A DNA stretch of 35,585 bases, from positions 1 through 35,585 of the forward strand of contig JAICKJ010000004.1 in the NCBI GenBank assembly GCA_025928015.1, written 5' to 3'. Every line of letters starts with the position of its first letter. The first letter of the stretch is position 1. This DNA is from Thermomicrobiales bacterium (GTDB lineage Bacteria > Chloroflexota > Chloroflexia > Thermomicrobiales > UBA6265). Below the pieces are notes generated by a model. It had not been told where the DNA came from and did not search any database. It saw only the letters and a list, made by a program, of their open reading frames with translations. The translations under genes and the position numbers were made by a program. Positions 1 to 9,925 of this stretch are shown here, one piece after another.

Positions 1-125
1 CCCCCGCCGGCCCCGCCGGGCCCGGGGCGCGGGGGGCTGGTTCACTGGGCGGGGGGCCGCGTCGCGCCCATTTTTCCCCCTCCGTTTTGGGTCCCGGGTT
101 GGGGCGGGGGGGGGGTGGGCGGCCC
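1..125. other. Low-complexity, homopolymer-rich contig end (probable low-quality sequence)
   Basis: Runs such as ggggggctgg, gggcggggggcc, catttttccccctccgttttggg and ggcggggggggggtggg, unlike the rest of the window; coding sequence with normal codon usage begins only at ~146. Confidence 0.6.
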
Positions 126-145
126 CGGCCACCACCGGACGCGCG

Positions 146-1489
146 CTACTCACCCTTCCAGTCCGGGTGGGACTGCTTGAACTTGGTCACCTGGTCGGTC
201 ACGCCCTTCTCGAGGTCGGCCAGGGCCTGCTCCGGTGTCTTCTTCTTGTACGTCACCTCGTCGACTGTGGTCCCCAGGTTGGTCATGAAGTACGGCGTGA
301 TCGGCGAGGGGAACGGCGGCAGGACGTGGTTGGCGTTAAGCGCGTCGATCCACGGCTTCATCTTCGGTAGCGCCTTGAGGAATGCCGGATCGGTGGCGGC
401 GGCCTTGACGGGCGGGATGTTGGAGTTCGGGATGCACCAGGCGTTGACGCCCTTGGCGGAGGTCATGTACTGGATGAACTTGATCGCCTGCTCCGGGTGT
501 TTCGCTTTCGTCGGCAGCACGAAGGGATTGCCGCCGCCGACGACGGCGATCTCGGCCGGCACGCCTTCGGTCACTGGCATCGCGCCGATGTCGTAATTGA
601 GCTTCAGACTCTGCTTGACCAGCTCGGCCGGCAGATATTCGCCCTCCATGGCGAAGGCCAGCTTGCCGTACTGGAAGATGTCACCGTAGTTGGCCGGGAT
701 CGAGGAGATCAGCGCGTCGGCCTTGTCGCGGCCCCCGAACATGTCGACGTACTTGAGGTACCACTGGAGGAACTTCGCATTGGCCGGCGTGTTGATCGTC
801 CACTTCTCGTTCTGGAAGTCATAGAAGCTGCCGCCCCAGGCCGCGTTCCAGTCGAGGGTGCTGGAGATCCAGGGAATGATGCCGGCCTGGGTGAGCTTGC
901 CGCCCTCCAGCTTGGTGTACTCCTTGGCGAGGGTGTCGAGATCGTCGAACGTCTTGGGCGGAGCACCCTTGTGGATGTCCGTGTTCCACCAAAAGCGATT
1001 GAAGTCGAACTCCTGGAGAAATGCCCAGAAGTGCCCGTTGAAGTTCATCATCGACCAGGTGATCGGGAAGTAGTCCGCCTCCTTGACGCCGACCTGTTTG
1101 GCGATGTCGTCGAGTGACTTGATGAAGCCATTGGCCGCCCAGGAGGAGATCGGCTCGTAGGTGTAGGCCATGACGACGTCCGGCGAAGCGGAGGAGGTCA
1201 TCGCGGTGGTGTACTGGACGTAGTCGTCGGTGTTGGGCGGCGTCGGCTTGATCCGGGTGTTGACGTGGATGCCGTCCGTCTTGCCCTGGGTGTCGTTGTA
1301 CTCGTTGGCCAGCTTGGTGATGATGTCCTTGCCGACCGGGTCGTTCGCCGGGGTCCAGAACTCGAGGGTCGTCGTATCCGCGGCGAGGGCGGATGTGGCG
1401 CGGAGGAACGCCGGCGCCGAGGCGGCCACGGCCGCGCCGGCCGCGGTTCGCCGGATAAACGAACGCCGGTCAAGTCGCGTCGATCCCAC
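146..1489 (-). CDS. ABC transporter extracellular (sugar-type) solute-binding protein, Tat signal
   Basis: ORF 146..1639; GTG start at 1489 preceded by gaagagaggtgaaacc. N-terminus VGSTRLDRRSFIRRTAAGAAVAASAPAFL is a twin-arginine signal; the body reads as a family 1 solute-binding protein (LEFWTPANDPVGKDIITKLANEYN...). Confidence 0.88.
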   Translation of the reverse strand: MGSTRLDRRSFIRRTAAGAAVAASAPAFLRATSALAADTTTLEFWTPANDPVGKDIITKLANEYNDTQGKTDGIHVNTRIKPTPPNTDDYVQYTTAMTSSASPDVVMAYTYEPISSWAANGFIKSLDDIAKQVGVKEADYFPITWSMMNFNGHFWAFLQEFDFNRFWWNTDIHKGAPPKTFDDLDTLAKEYTKLEGGKLTQAGIIPWISSTLDWNAAWGGSFYDFQNEKWTINTPANAKFLQWYLKYVDMFGGRDKADALISSIPANYGDIFQYGKLAFAMEGEYLPAELVKQSLKLNYDIGAMPVTEGVPAEIAVVGGGNPFVLPTKAKHPEQAIKFIQYMTSAKGVNAWCIPNSNIPPVKAAATDPAFLKALPKMKPWIDALNANHVLPPFPSPITPYFMTNLGTTVDEVTYKKKTPEQALADLEKGVTDQVTKFKQSHPDWKGE

Positions 1490-1639
1490 GGTTTCACCTC
1501 TCTTCCGCCGGCGCCGGCTATCTGGCTCGTCGCCGGATCGGTATTGGGTTGTCGTCGACCGCCAATCGGTCCCTAACCTGTGATCGTCGGTATAAGTCCC
1601 TGGGAAAGACGTGTCAAGCGTTTGGGCCGGGAGACGCAA

Positions 1640-1759
1640 TCAGGCGACGGGTGTCCCAGTTGTAGCGCCGGCCCGGACCTTGATCACGCCTTCCGTCACC
1701 TCGGGCGGACCCTCGTGGAACGAGGCGACGTTGGCCGCCTGATCGCGAAAGATGTTGAC
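1640..1759 (-). pseudogene. Possible C-terminal gene remnant (VNIFRDQAANVASFHEGPPEVTEGVIKVRAGATTGTPVA*)
   Basis: Manual translation gives ~39 codons with high GC3 and natural protein composition, ending in TGA. No start codon, and a stop lies just upstream. Confidence 0.3.
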
Positions 1760-1969
1760 TGACGCCTGTCACCGGCGACGTCCGGCCCTGTTCGATGTCG
1801 TGAGTCCCGAGATATGGCGGCAGTCTAGTGGCGCCACCCGGGCGGGACAAGGGGGCGTTTCCCCTCACCGGGGTTGGCGGTAAGCTTGCCGGGTTGGGTC
1901 GAAGGACGGCGCGTTTCGCGTCCGGGAACGAACAGGCGTCATCCCCGACAGACGCCGAGCAACAGGGAG

Positions 1970-3358
1970 ATGCGCCGCGTGGCAAGGCAACAGCCCGATC
2001 TGGAACTCGCGGGCCGGTTCGAGCCGGATGAGCAGCAAACGTTCCGTCATGTTCCGTTCACCGTGCCGGAGGGCGTCGACCAGCTTCACCTGCACATCAC
2101 CTACAACGACCAGATCGATTCCAACCCGCTGCACTTCGGCGGCAACACGCTCGACGTCGGGCTCTTCGACCAGCGCGGCACGGCCGCCGGCGGGCCGGGC
2201 TTCCGCGGCTGGAGCGGCAGCAACAAGCTCGACCTGACGATTGGCCGTGACTGGTCGACGCCGCCTTATCGCGCCGGCGCGCCGGGGCGCGGCGAGTGGA
2301 ACGTGCTGCTGGGGGCGTACAAGGTCGGGCCGAACGGGCTGGAGTACCGGGTCGAGGTTCGCTTCAACCCCGGCATCCCGGCACCGTCGCAACCGCAGCC
2401 GAATGGACGGTTGGTGCGGGCGAAGGTGCCGCCGGCGGCCGAGCCGGGCTGGTACCGCGGCGACCTGCACAACCACACGATCTATTCGGACGGCGGCAGC
2501 ACGCCCGCCGCGCTTGCGGTCGCGGCGGCGGAGGAAGGGCTCGATTTCTACGGCATCACCGACCACAACCGGGCGCAATCGCCGGTCGGGCTGGTGCCCG
2601 AGGGGGATGGCTGGCCGGTGCTGGTGCCGGGGGTCGAGGTGACGACCTATGCCGGGCACTTCAACGTCTGGGGCACGGACGCCTGGTACGACTTCCGGGA
2701 GCCGACCGAGGCGGGCATCCAGCGGGCGATGGACGCCGGGCTGGCCGACGGTGGCTTCGTCAGCATCAACCACCCGAAGCCGTTCGGGCCGCCGTGGGAG
2801 TTCCCGCAGGTGACCGGCTTCATGGGGGTCGAGGTCTGGAACGGCTGGTGGGGGCGGATCAACAACGTCTCGCTCGCCTGGTGGGACGAGCGGCTGCGGC
2901 GCGGCGAGCGTCCTACTCCACTCGCCGGCAGCGACATGCACCGGCTCGGCATCGTCGGCGATCCGGACGATCCCCTGACGCCGGCGCGGCTCGGGCGCCC
3001 GGCGCTCTGGGTCCACGTGCCCGGCGAGCTGACGGCCGGCACGATCCTCGATGCGCTGCGCGCCGGCGAGTGCTTCATCAGCGAATCGCCCTCCGGGCCC
3101 CAGCTCTACGTCACACGCTCAGGGGATATGTTGCGTGTGCACGTCGCCGACGCGCGCGGCGACGCCCTCCTCCTCATCGGCGACCCGGGCTGCGTCGCCG
3201 CCCGGCCGATCACGGGCGACGACTGCACGCTGGCGATCGCGCTGAGCGAGCTGCCCGCGGACCTCACCTACGTCCGCGCCGAGCTCCACCACCCGACCGG
3301 CGCGATCCGGGCGCTGAGCAACGCGATCGCGCTGAACGGGTCCACTCACTCGCGTTAG
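1970..3358 (+). CDS. PHP-domain (CehA/McbA-like) metallohydrolase
   Basis: ORF 1874..3358, likely start MRRVARQQ at 1970. Motifs GDLHNHTIYSDGG, GITDHNRAQ, PGVEVTTYAGHFN, SINHPKP, GSDMHRLG. Confidence 0.85.
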   Translation: MRRVARQQPDLELAGRFEPDEQQTFRHVPFTVPEGVDQLHLHITYNDQIDSNPLHFGGNTLDVGLFDQRGTAAGGPGFRGWSGSNKLDLTIGRDWSTPPYRAGAPGRGEWNVLLGAYKVGPNGLEYRVEVRFNPGIPAPSQPQPNGRLVRAKVPPAAEPGWYRGDLHNHTIYSDGGSTPAALAVAAAEEGLDFYGITDHNRAQSPVGLVPEGDGWPVLVPGVEVTTYAGHFNVWGTDAWYDFREPTEAGIQRAMDAGLADGGFVSINHPKPFGPPWEFPQVTGFMGVEVWNGWWGRINNVSLAWWDERLRRGERPTPLAGSDMHRLGIVGDPDDPLTPARLGRPALWVHVPGELTAGTILDALRAGECFISESPSGPQLYVTRSGDMLRVHVADARGDALLLIGDPGCVAARPITGDDCTLAIALSELPADLTYVRAELHHPTGAIRALSNAIALNGSTHSR

Positions 3359-3431
3359 CGTCACGCTCACCCCGCACCGGGCGCGGCCCAACACCACGTT
3401 GCCAACACGAGGGACTTCGCATATCCTTGTT

Positions 3432-3494
3432 TTAGTCATAGCTAATTCTCTCCTCTCTATTGGTCGCGTGGAGAATTAGTGTTGCCTATATGCA
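3432..3494 (+). promoter_or_regulatory. AT-rich operator region upstream of metal ABC operon: inverted repeat CTAATTCTC(3442-3450)/GAGAATTAG(3471-3479) and two DtxR/MntR-like imperfect boxes
   Basis: TTTAGTCATAGCTAATTCTC and GAGAATTAGTGTTGCCTATA sit in a locally AT-rich island directly upstream of a metal-transport operon. Similarity to DtxR-family boxes (TTAGG...CCTAA) is partial. Confidence 0.45.
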
Positions 3495-3537
3495 CCAGGG
3501 TCATTCGGACCACGACGCCGCGAAAGGAACCTGTGTC

Positions 3538-4551
3538 TTGATTCGAAGAGCTTCGCTTACCCGCCGGCAGCTCATCGCGGCGGCGCCGCTCGCCGGTCTG
3601 GCGCTGGCTGGCGGGGCAACCTTGAACAGACCGGCCGCCGGCGCCAGGGCCGGCATCACCGTCGCGACGACCGTCGGCATGATCACGGACGTCGTCGAGC
3701 GCATCGGCGGCGAGCGGCTCAACGTCAAGGGGCTGATGGGCCCGGGCATCGACCCGCACCTCTACAAGCCGAGCGCCGGCGACATCAGGCTGCTGGGCGA
3801 CGCGGACGTCATCTTCTACGGCGGCCTGCATCTGGAGGGCCGGCTGGTCGACACGCTCGCGAAAATCCGGAAATCCGGCAAGGCGGCCATCCCAGTCTCG
3901 GAGAGCATCCCGGAGGACCGTCTGCACAAGGCGGACGGATTCGGCGGCGCGCACGATCCACACGTCTGGTTCGATGTATCGCTGTGGAGCATCGCGGCCG
4001 CCACCATTGGCACGACGCTCGCCGAGCTCTTCCCGGAGCACGCGGGGGCATTTGGCGCTGGCACCGAACGCTATCGCGCCGAGCTCGCCGCGCTCGACGC
4101 CTACGTCACCGAGCGGGCGCAGCGCCTGCCGGCGGCGCAACGCGTGCTCGTCACCGCGCACGATGCCTTCGGCTACTTCGCCAACCGCTACGGCTTCGAG
4201 GTGATGGGTCTGCAGGGGGTGAGCACGGCGACCGAAGCAGGCGCCGGCGACGTGCAGACACTCGCCAAATACATCACCGACCATCGCATTCGCGCGATCT
4301 TCGTCGAGTCGTCGGTGCCGCACGCGACGATCGAGGCGGTCCAGCAGGCCTGCCGGGCGAACGGGTGGGACGTCCGGATCGGGGGCGAGCTGTTCTCGGA
4401 CGCGCTCGGACAGCGCGGCACACCGGCCGGGACCTACATCGGCATGGTGCGCCACAACATCGACACCATCGTGACCGCGCTGAGCGGCGACCCGGCCACA
4501 CCGGCCACCCGCCGGACGGCGACCGGCCACGAACGGGGGAGCCGCGCATGA
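3538..4551 (+). CDS. troA: Metal (Mn/Zn/Fe) ABC transporter substrate-binding protein, TroA-like
   Basis: ORF 3460..4551; TTG at 3538 with upstream gaaagga is a better start than 3460/3490. Metal-ligand motifs [61 protein letters not shown]. Confidence 0.9.
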   Translation: MIRRASLTRRQLIAAAPLAGLALAGGATLNRPAAGARAGITVATTVGMITDVVERIGGERLNVKGLMGPGIDPHLYKPSAGDIRLLGDADVIFYGGLHLEGRLVDTLAKIRKSGKAAIPVSESIPEDRLHKADGFGGAHDPHVWFDVSLWSIAAATIGTTLAELFPEHAGAFGAGTERYRAELAALDAYVTERAQRLPAAQRVLVTAHDAFGYFANRYGFEVMGLQGVSTATEAGAGDVQTLAKYITDHRIRAIFVESSVPHATIEAVQQACRANGWDVRIGGELFSDALGQRGTPAGTYIGMVRHNIDTIVTALSGDPATPATRRTATGHERGSRA

Positions 4552-5366
4552 CCGCGACGCTCGCGCCAACACCCACGGCGCCGCTGGCCGCCGCCGTCTC
4601 TCGCCCGGATGAGCGGGCGGCCGCCGTCGCCGTGCGCGGACTGACGGTCGCCTACCGGGACACGCCGGTGCTCTGGAACATCGATCTCGACATTCCGGCC
4701 GGGACGCTGACCGCGATCATCGGTCCGAACGGCGCCGGCAAGAGCACGCTGCTCAAGGCGTTGCTCGGCCTGGTGCCGGTGGCGGCGGGCACGGCCGAGA
4801 TCCTGGGCGGGAGCCTCGCCGCGCGACGGCGGCGGATCGGCTATGTCCCGCAGCGTGGCAGTGTCGACTGGCAGTTCCCGACGAACGCGCTCGATGTCGT
4901 CACGATGGGCACCTACGGCCGGCTCGGGTGGATCAGACGACCGGGCAGGGCCGAACGGGCCCGTGCGCGCCAGAGTCTGGAGCAGGTGGGGCTGGCTGAC
5001 TTCGCGGACCGGCAGATCAGCCAACTGTCCGGCGGCCAGCAGCAGCGCGTCTTCCTGGCGCGCGCCCTGGCCCAGGATGCGGACCTCTACATCATGGACG
5101 AGCCGTTCGCCGGGGTGGACGCCCAAACCGAGCGCGCGATCATCGACCTCCTGCAGACCCTGCGAAACCAGGGGAAGACGGTGGTGTGCGTCCACCACGA
5201 CCTGGAGACGGCGCCCGCGTATTTCGACTGGCTGGTGCTGCTCAACGTCCGCGCGATCGCGGCCGGCCCCTTCGCCAGCACCTTCACCGCCGACCATCTG
5301 CGGGCGACCTACGGCGGCGCGCTGACGCTCCTGCGTCACCGGGTCGGCAGCGGAGCGTTGTCATGA
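4548..5366 (+). CDS. troB: Metal ABC transporter ATP-binding protein
   Basis: Walker [10 protein letters not shown], signature [15 protein letters not shown], Walker [14 protein letters not shown] overlap with the upstream gene. In-frame portion of ORF 3984..5366. Confidence 0.93.
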   Translation: MTATLAPTPTAPLAAAVSRPDERAAAVAVRGLTVAYRDTPVLWNIDLDIPAGTLTAIIGPNGAGKSTLLKALLGLVPVAAGTAEILGGSLAARRRRIGYVPQRGSVDWQFPTNALDVVTMGTYGRLGWIRRPGRAERARARQSLEQVGLADFADRQISQLSGGQQQRVFLARALAQDADLYIMDEPFAGVDAQTERAIIDLLQTLRNQGKTVVCVHHDLETAPAYFDWLVLLNVRAIAAGPFASTFTADHLRATYGGALTLLRHRVGSGALS

Positions 5367-6283
5367 CCGTCCTCCACGATCTGATCTTCGACTACACCCT
5401 GCGGAACGTCGCGCTCGGCTCGATGCTGTTGGGCATCATCAGCGGCGTGCTGGGGTCCTACGCGATGCTCCGCCGCCAGGGGCTCCTCGGCGATACCCTC
5501 GCGCACGCGGCACTGCCCGGAATTTGCGTCGCCTTCATGCTCACTGGCTCTCGGGCGACCATCGTCCTGCTGCTCGGCGCCGGCATCGCCGGCTGGCTTG
5601 GCACGATGCTCCTGCTGCACACCGTGCGGGAAACCAAGCTGAGCGAGGACACGATGCTGGGGGTGGTGCTGAGCGTCTTTTTCGGCGTGGGCGTTTTGCT
5701 GCTGACGATGCTCCAGCATTGGGAGAACGCCAACCAGGCGGGGCTCGACCGCTACCTCTTCGGCCAGGCGGCCGCCCTGGTCGCCGCCGATGTGCGTCTG
5801 TTCGCCATCCTCGGCGCCGTCGCGCTGCTCGTGGTGGCGCTCTTCGCCAAGGAATTCAAGCTCCTCGCGTTCGATCCCGCGTTCGCCGGCAGCCTCGGAT
5901 GGCCGGTGCGCGGCTTCGACGTCCTGCTCACCTCGCTGCTGATCATCGCCGTCGTGATCGGGTTGCAAACGGTGGGGGTCGTGCTGATGGCGGCGATGGT
6001 CATCGGGCCGGGCGCCGCGGCGCGGCAGTGGACCGACCGCCTGCACGTCATGCTGCCCCTGGCCGGCGTGTTCGGCGGCGCCGCGGGCGTGATCGGCGCC
6101 GTCATCAGCGTCCAGGCCGCGCGTCTGCCGACCGGACCGATGATCATCCTGTCGCTCACCGCGATCGTCGTCGCTTCCCTGCTCCTGGCGCCGCGTCATG
6201 GATTGGTGCCGGAGGCGATCCGCCGCCGTGGCCATCACGCCAGGCTCGTCGCGCCCAGCCTGTCACGTGGTGACCCGGCATGA
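5363..6283 (+). CDS. troC: Metal ABC transporter permease (first)
   Basis: Start [53 protein letters not shown] at 5363 (ATGA overlap); ABC-3 family permease pattern. Confidence 0.92.
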   Translation: MTVLHDLIFDYTLRNVALGSMLLGIISGVLGSYAMLRRQGLLGDTLAHAALPGICVAFMLTGSRATIVLLLGAGIAGWLGTMLLLHTVRETKLSEDTMLGVVLSVFFGVGVLLLTMLQHWENANQAGLDRYLFGQAAALVAADVRLFAILGAVALLVVALFAKEFKLLAFDPAFAGSLGWPVRGFDVLLTSLLIIAVVIGLQTVGVVLMAAMVIGPGAAARQWTDRLHVMLPLAGVFGGAAGVIGAVISVQAARLPTGPMIILSLTAIVVASLLLAPRHGLVPEAIRRRGHHARLVAPSLSRGDPA

Positions 6284-7386
6284 CGCCGTCGATGGTCATC
6301 CTCCTGACAGGGGTACTCTGCGCGGTCGCCTGCTCGCTGCTGGGCACGTTTCTGATCTTGCGTCGCATGGCGATGATGACGGACGCGATCAGCCACGCCA
6401 TCCTTCCCGGCCTCGTCGCCGGCTATGTGATCGCCGGCGGCTCGAACCTGTTGGTCGGCGCGGCGGGCGCGGCCGGCGCGGCGATGCTGACCGTGACGCT
6501 GGTCGAGGCGTTGCGGCGCACCGGCCGGCTGGACGGCGGCGCCTCGATCGGCATTGTCTTTCCGGCGATGTTCGCGCTCGGCACCGTGCTCGTGACCCGG
6601 TACTTCGCCGGCGTCCACCTCGATACCGACGCGATCCTCTACGGCAACATCGAGTTCGCGTTCTTCGAGCGCCTGTACCTGGGCGGGCACGACCTGGGAC
6701 CGCAATCGCTGTGGGTGATGGGCGGGCTGGTCGCGGGCAATCTCACCTTCCTGCTCCTGTTCTTCAAGGAGCTGAAACTGACGAGCTTCGACGCGGGTCT
6801 GGCCGCGGCGATGGGATTTTCGCCCCTCGTCCTGCACTACACGCTGATGCTGGTGCTCTCGTTCACGACGGTCGGGGCATTCACGGCGGTCGGCGCGATC
6901 CTGGTTGTCGCGCTGGTCATCGTGGCCGCCGCCACCGCGTATCTGCTGACGGAACGATTGATCGCGATGGTGGCCGGATCGGCGGCGATCGGCGCGGGGT
7001 CCGCGATCAGCGGCTACTGGCTGGCAATCCGGATCGATGGCTCCGTCGCCGGCGCGATCGTCACGATGACCGGCGTCTGCTTCGGGCTGGCGTTGCTCTT
7101 CTCGCCGTCGTCCGGACTCGTGAGTCGGGCGCGGCAGCACCGCCAGAACCGGCGGCGATTCACGCTCGACCTGTTGATCGCCCACCTGGGGTCGCGCGAG
7201 CGCAGCGGACAGCCGGGTTCGGGCGCGACGGCGGCGCAGCTCGGCGCGGCGCTCCGCTGGCCAGCCAGCCAGGTCCGGAGCACGGTCGCGCGGGGCATCG
7301 CCGAGGGAATGCTGACGCAGGCGGAGCGCGGTGTGCGGCTGTCCCCCACGGGCCGCGCGGCGGTGGACGGGATGCGGCGAACCTGA
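6280..7386 (+). CDS. troD: Metal ABC transporter permease (second) with C-terminal winged-helix domain
   Basis: MVILLTGVLCAVACSLLGTFLILRRMAMMTDAISHAILPG (ABC-3 permease); C-terminal ~80 aa FTLDLLIAHLG...ATAAQLGAALRWPASQVRSTVARGIAEGMLTQAERGVRLSPTGRAAVDGM is wHTH-like. Confidence 0.9.
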   Translation: MTPSMVILLTGVLCAVACSLLGTFLILRRMAMMTDAISHAILPGLVAGYVIAGGSNLLVGAAGAAGAAMLTVTLVEALRRTGRLDGGASIGIVFPAMFALGTVLVTRYFAGVHLDTDAILYGNIEFAFFERLYLGGHDLGPQSLWVMGGLVAGNLTFLLLFFKELKLTSFDAGLAAAMGFSPLVLHYTLMLVLSFTTVGAFTAVGAILVVALVIVAAATAYLLTERLIAMVAGSAAIGAGSAISGYWLAIRIDGSVAGAIVTMTGVCFGLALLFSPSSGLVSRARQHRQNRRRFTLDLLIAHLGSRERSGQPGSGATAAQLGAALRWPASQVRSTVARGIAEGMLTQAERGVRLSPTGRAAVDGMRRT

Positions 7387-7480
7387 CCGGCGAATGCGGA
7401 CGCTTTTTGTCCGGTGGCGGCGGTAGGGTAAGTGTGGACGCCGGCGCGGCGCCGATGGGCTGAACGAGAGACGAGGATTC

Positions 7481-7858
7481 ATGACAACACAATGCCGCTT
7501 CGGATTCGTGCTGGAGTACGTGACCGACATTGAGGCCGTCAAATCGTTTTATGTCGATGTGCTCGGGCTGGAGATCGAGCGGGAGGCGCCGGTCTTCGTC
7601 CAGTTCAAGGACCGGGACGGCGGCAACCACTACGCGATCGCCAGCGACGAGCGGCTGAGCGAGGGCAAGGAGCCGGAGATCTACTGGACGATCGATGACG
7701 CCGAGGCCGCCTACACCGAGCTGTCGGGAAAGGGCGTGACCACATCCGAGGTGCGGGCGATGCCCTTCGGCAAGGTCTTCGGCGTCACCGATCCAGCCGG
7801 GCAGCAGAGCTTCCTGATCGAGTTCGCCGCGCAGCGGCCGAGCCAGCCGGTCTCCTGA
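7481..7858 (+). CDS. VOC (glyoxalase/bleomycin resistance) family protein
   Basis: FGFVLEYVTDIEAVKSFYVDVLGLEIEREAPVFVQFKD...GVTTSEVRAMPFGKVFGVTDPAGQQSFLIEF. Confidence 0.9.
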   Translation: MTTQCRFGFVLEYVTDIEAVKSFYVDVLGLEIEREAPVFVQFKDRDGGNHYAIASDERLSEGKEPEIYWTIDDAEAAYTELSGKGVTTSEVRAMPFGKVFGVTDPAGQQSFLIEFAAQRPSQPVS

Positions 7859-8147
7859 CCGCACGCTGGACAGACGTTCTTCGCGACCGGCATTCCGGGC
7901 ACCCGCTGCCTGGATGCCGGTCGCTTGCGTCCACGGTACATGACTTTCGGCATATGGATGCCATGCCTTCTTGCGCAGCGTAGTACAACGGGCGCGGGAT
8001 ACACACCGGATACGCATTGCCACCCGCCCCTCCGATGGCGATGCCGGCACGATGAGCGTGGCGCAGCTGTTCGTCGCGCGGTTTGTCGACCTCGCCGGGT
8101 GGGCGGACCCGCCGGCCCAGCGCGCGAACGCGAGGAGGAGATGATCC

Positions 8148-9381
8148 ATGGTCACGCGATTGGACGTTGACCCGGGTCACGAGCGGACACGAGCGAACCG
8201 CGGGCGGCTGACGGCGCGCGTGAACCGGCGGCAGGCGCTCGGCCTCTTCGGCGCAAGGGGTCTCGCGCTGCTTTGGGCCATGGAGGCGCGCGGGCTGGGC
8301 GCCAGAGCTGGCACCGCCGAGACTCCGACGACCGCCGCCAGCACGACCGGCGGTGCCGGACGCGCCCGGCAGTACATCATCGCCGCCGACGAGGTCAACT
8401 GGGACTACGCGCCGACCGGGCTCAACCAGATCACCGGCCAACCGTTCGATGAGGCGGCGGATACCTTCGTCGCGAACGGCCCGGACCGGATCGGCCATGT
8501 CTACCGCAAGGCGCACTACCGCGCCTACACCGACGAGACGTTCACCACCCTCGCGCCGGTCGATCCGCGCTGGCAGCACCTCGGCCTGCTCGGACCGGCC
8601 ATCCACGCCGAGGTCGGGGACACGATCGAGGTCGCCTTCAGGAACAACACGCAGTTCCCCCTCAGCCTCCATCCCCACGGGGTGCGGTACCACAAGGATT
8701 CCGAAGGCGCGCCCTACAACGACGGCACGTCGGGGAAGGACAAGCGGGACGACGCCGTGCCACCGAAGGGCAGCTACACCTATCACTGGGAGGTGCCCGA
8801 GCGGTCCGGACCGGGTCCGATGGATCCCAGCTGGGTCATCTGGATGTACCACTCCCACACCGACGAGATCGCGGACACGAACGCCGGGCTCGTCGGGCCG
8901 ATCATCGTGACCCGGCCTGGCGAAGCCGGATGGCTCGCCGCTGGATGTCGACCGCGAGTTCGTCGCCCTCTTCTCGGTCATCGACGAGAACGCGAGCCCC
9001 TATCTGACTGCCAACATCGCCAAATTCTGCGGCGACCCGAGCGAGGTGGAGCCGGACGACGAGAAGTTCCACGAGAGCAACCTGATGCACTCGATCAACG
9101 GCTACGTCTTCGGCAATCTCCCGGGACTCACGATGACGGTGGGCGAGCGCGTTCGCTGGTACGCGGTCGGGATCGGGACAGAGGTCGATCTCCACACGCC
9201 GCACTGGCACGGAGAGACGCTGGTCACGAACGGGATGCGGATGGACATGGTCGAGCTGCTGCCGATGAGCATGAAGACGCTCGACATGGTGCCCGACGAT
9301 CCCGGCACCTGACTGCTCCATTGCCACGTCAACGACCACATCGTCGCCGGGATGCAGGCCCGCTTCACGGTCACGACGTAG
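8148..9381 (+). pseudogene. Multicopper oxidase (Tat-exported), interrupted by a frameshift at ~8928 and an in-frame TGA at 9310-9312
   Basis: Copper motifs across frames: LHPHGVRY, WMYHSHTDE (frame of 8148), HTPHWHGET (frame of 9046), and, after TGA, LLHCHVNDHIVAGMQARFTVTT*. The sequence cccggcaccTGActgctccattgccacgtc fits an original PGTW-LLHCHV. Signal NRRQALGLFG. Confidence 0.85.
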
Positions 9382-9403
9382 GGCCGAGGCGACGCCGGGC
9401 GAT

Positions 9404-9790
9404 TCAGCGCCAGGGCTCGTCGCCAGGGACCTGGGGGCCGCCGAAATGGCCGCGCTCGTTGGCGTCGAAGCGGGCGAGCGCGACCATCTGATCGACGAAT
9501 CCGTCGAGCGTCACGTTCGGATCGTGGAAGCGGAAGCGGCCCAGCTCGATCAGCAAGCCGGCGCCGGGGTCGAACTGGTCGCCGCTGAACGCGAGGCGCC
9601 GGAGCTCCGTGAGGCGTGGATCGTCGGGCGGCAGGGAGCGGATGTAGGCGGCGAGCTCGTCGATGCCGGTGGCGCTGCGGAGATTGCGTGGGTCCTGGTC
9701 GGCCATCGTGCCGAGCCGGAAGCGCTCCCGCCGCCACCCGGCGATCGCCATCAGCCGCTCCCCGATCGCCGCTTGTGTGCCGTTGTCCAC
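9404..9790 (-). CDS. Hypothetical protein
   Basis: 128-aa ORF, good codon usage, fits the gap between neighbouring genes. Confidence 0.55.
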   Translation of the reverse strand: MDNGTQAAIGERLMAIAGWRRERFRLGTMADQDPRNLRSATGIDELAAYIRSLPPDDPRLTELRRLAFSGDQFDPGAGLLIELGRFRFHDPNVTLDGFVDQMVALARFDANERGHFGGPQVPGDEPWR

Positions 9791-9925
9791 GCGCCCTCAC
9801 TCCACTTCCCGACCGGCCATCTGGCCACGCCACGCCTCATCGTCCGGAGTGTACCGGCAGCGCGCGTTCTGGCCTAGAATGCGGCGACGACGTGCCGCGA
9901 CGAAGCCGGAAGGGACACCTCCAGG

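Noticed and set aside
6235-7542. 435-aa minus-strand ORF, and similar minus ORFs at 4434..5339, 5336..6238 and 9797..11230
   Set aside because: Antisense to well-supported ABC transporter and sulfatase genes; Arg/Asp/His/Gln-rich shadow composition.
7866-7924. Imperfect inverted repeat accggcattcc...tggatgccggt after the VOC gene
   Set aside because: Weak pairing with a long spacer and no U-tract; insufficient to call a terminator.
7711-8004. Minus-strand ORF with a zinc-ribbon-like CPACGQETGWLGRC
   Set aside because: Only one CxxC, overlaps the VOC gene 3' end antisense and lacks a second metal-binding half; most likely chance.
9310-9312. TGA in the multicopper oxidase as a selenocysteine or recoding site
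   Set aside because: The position is Trp in the conserved PGTW-HCH motif, and a separate frameshift is present upstream, so a broken gene or sequencing error is simpler.
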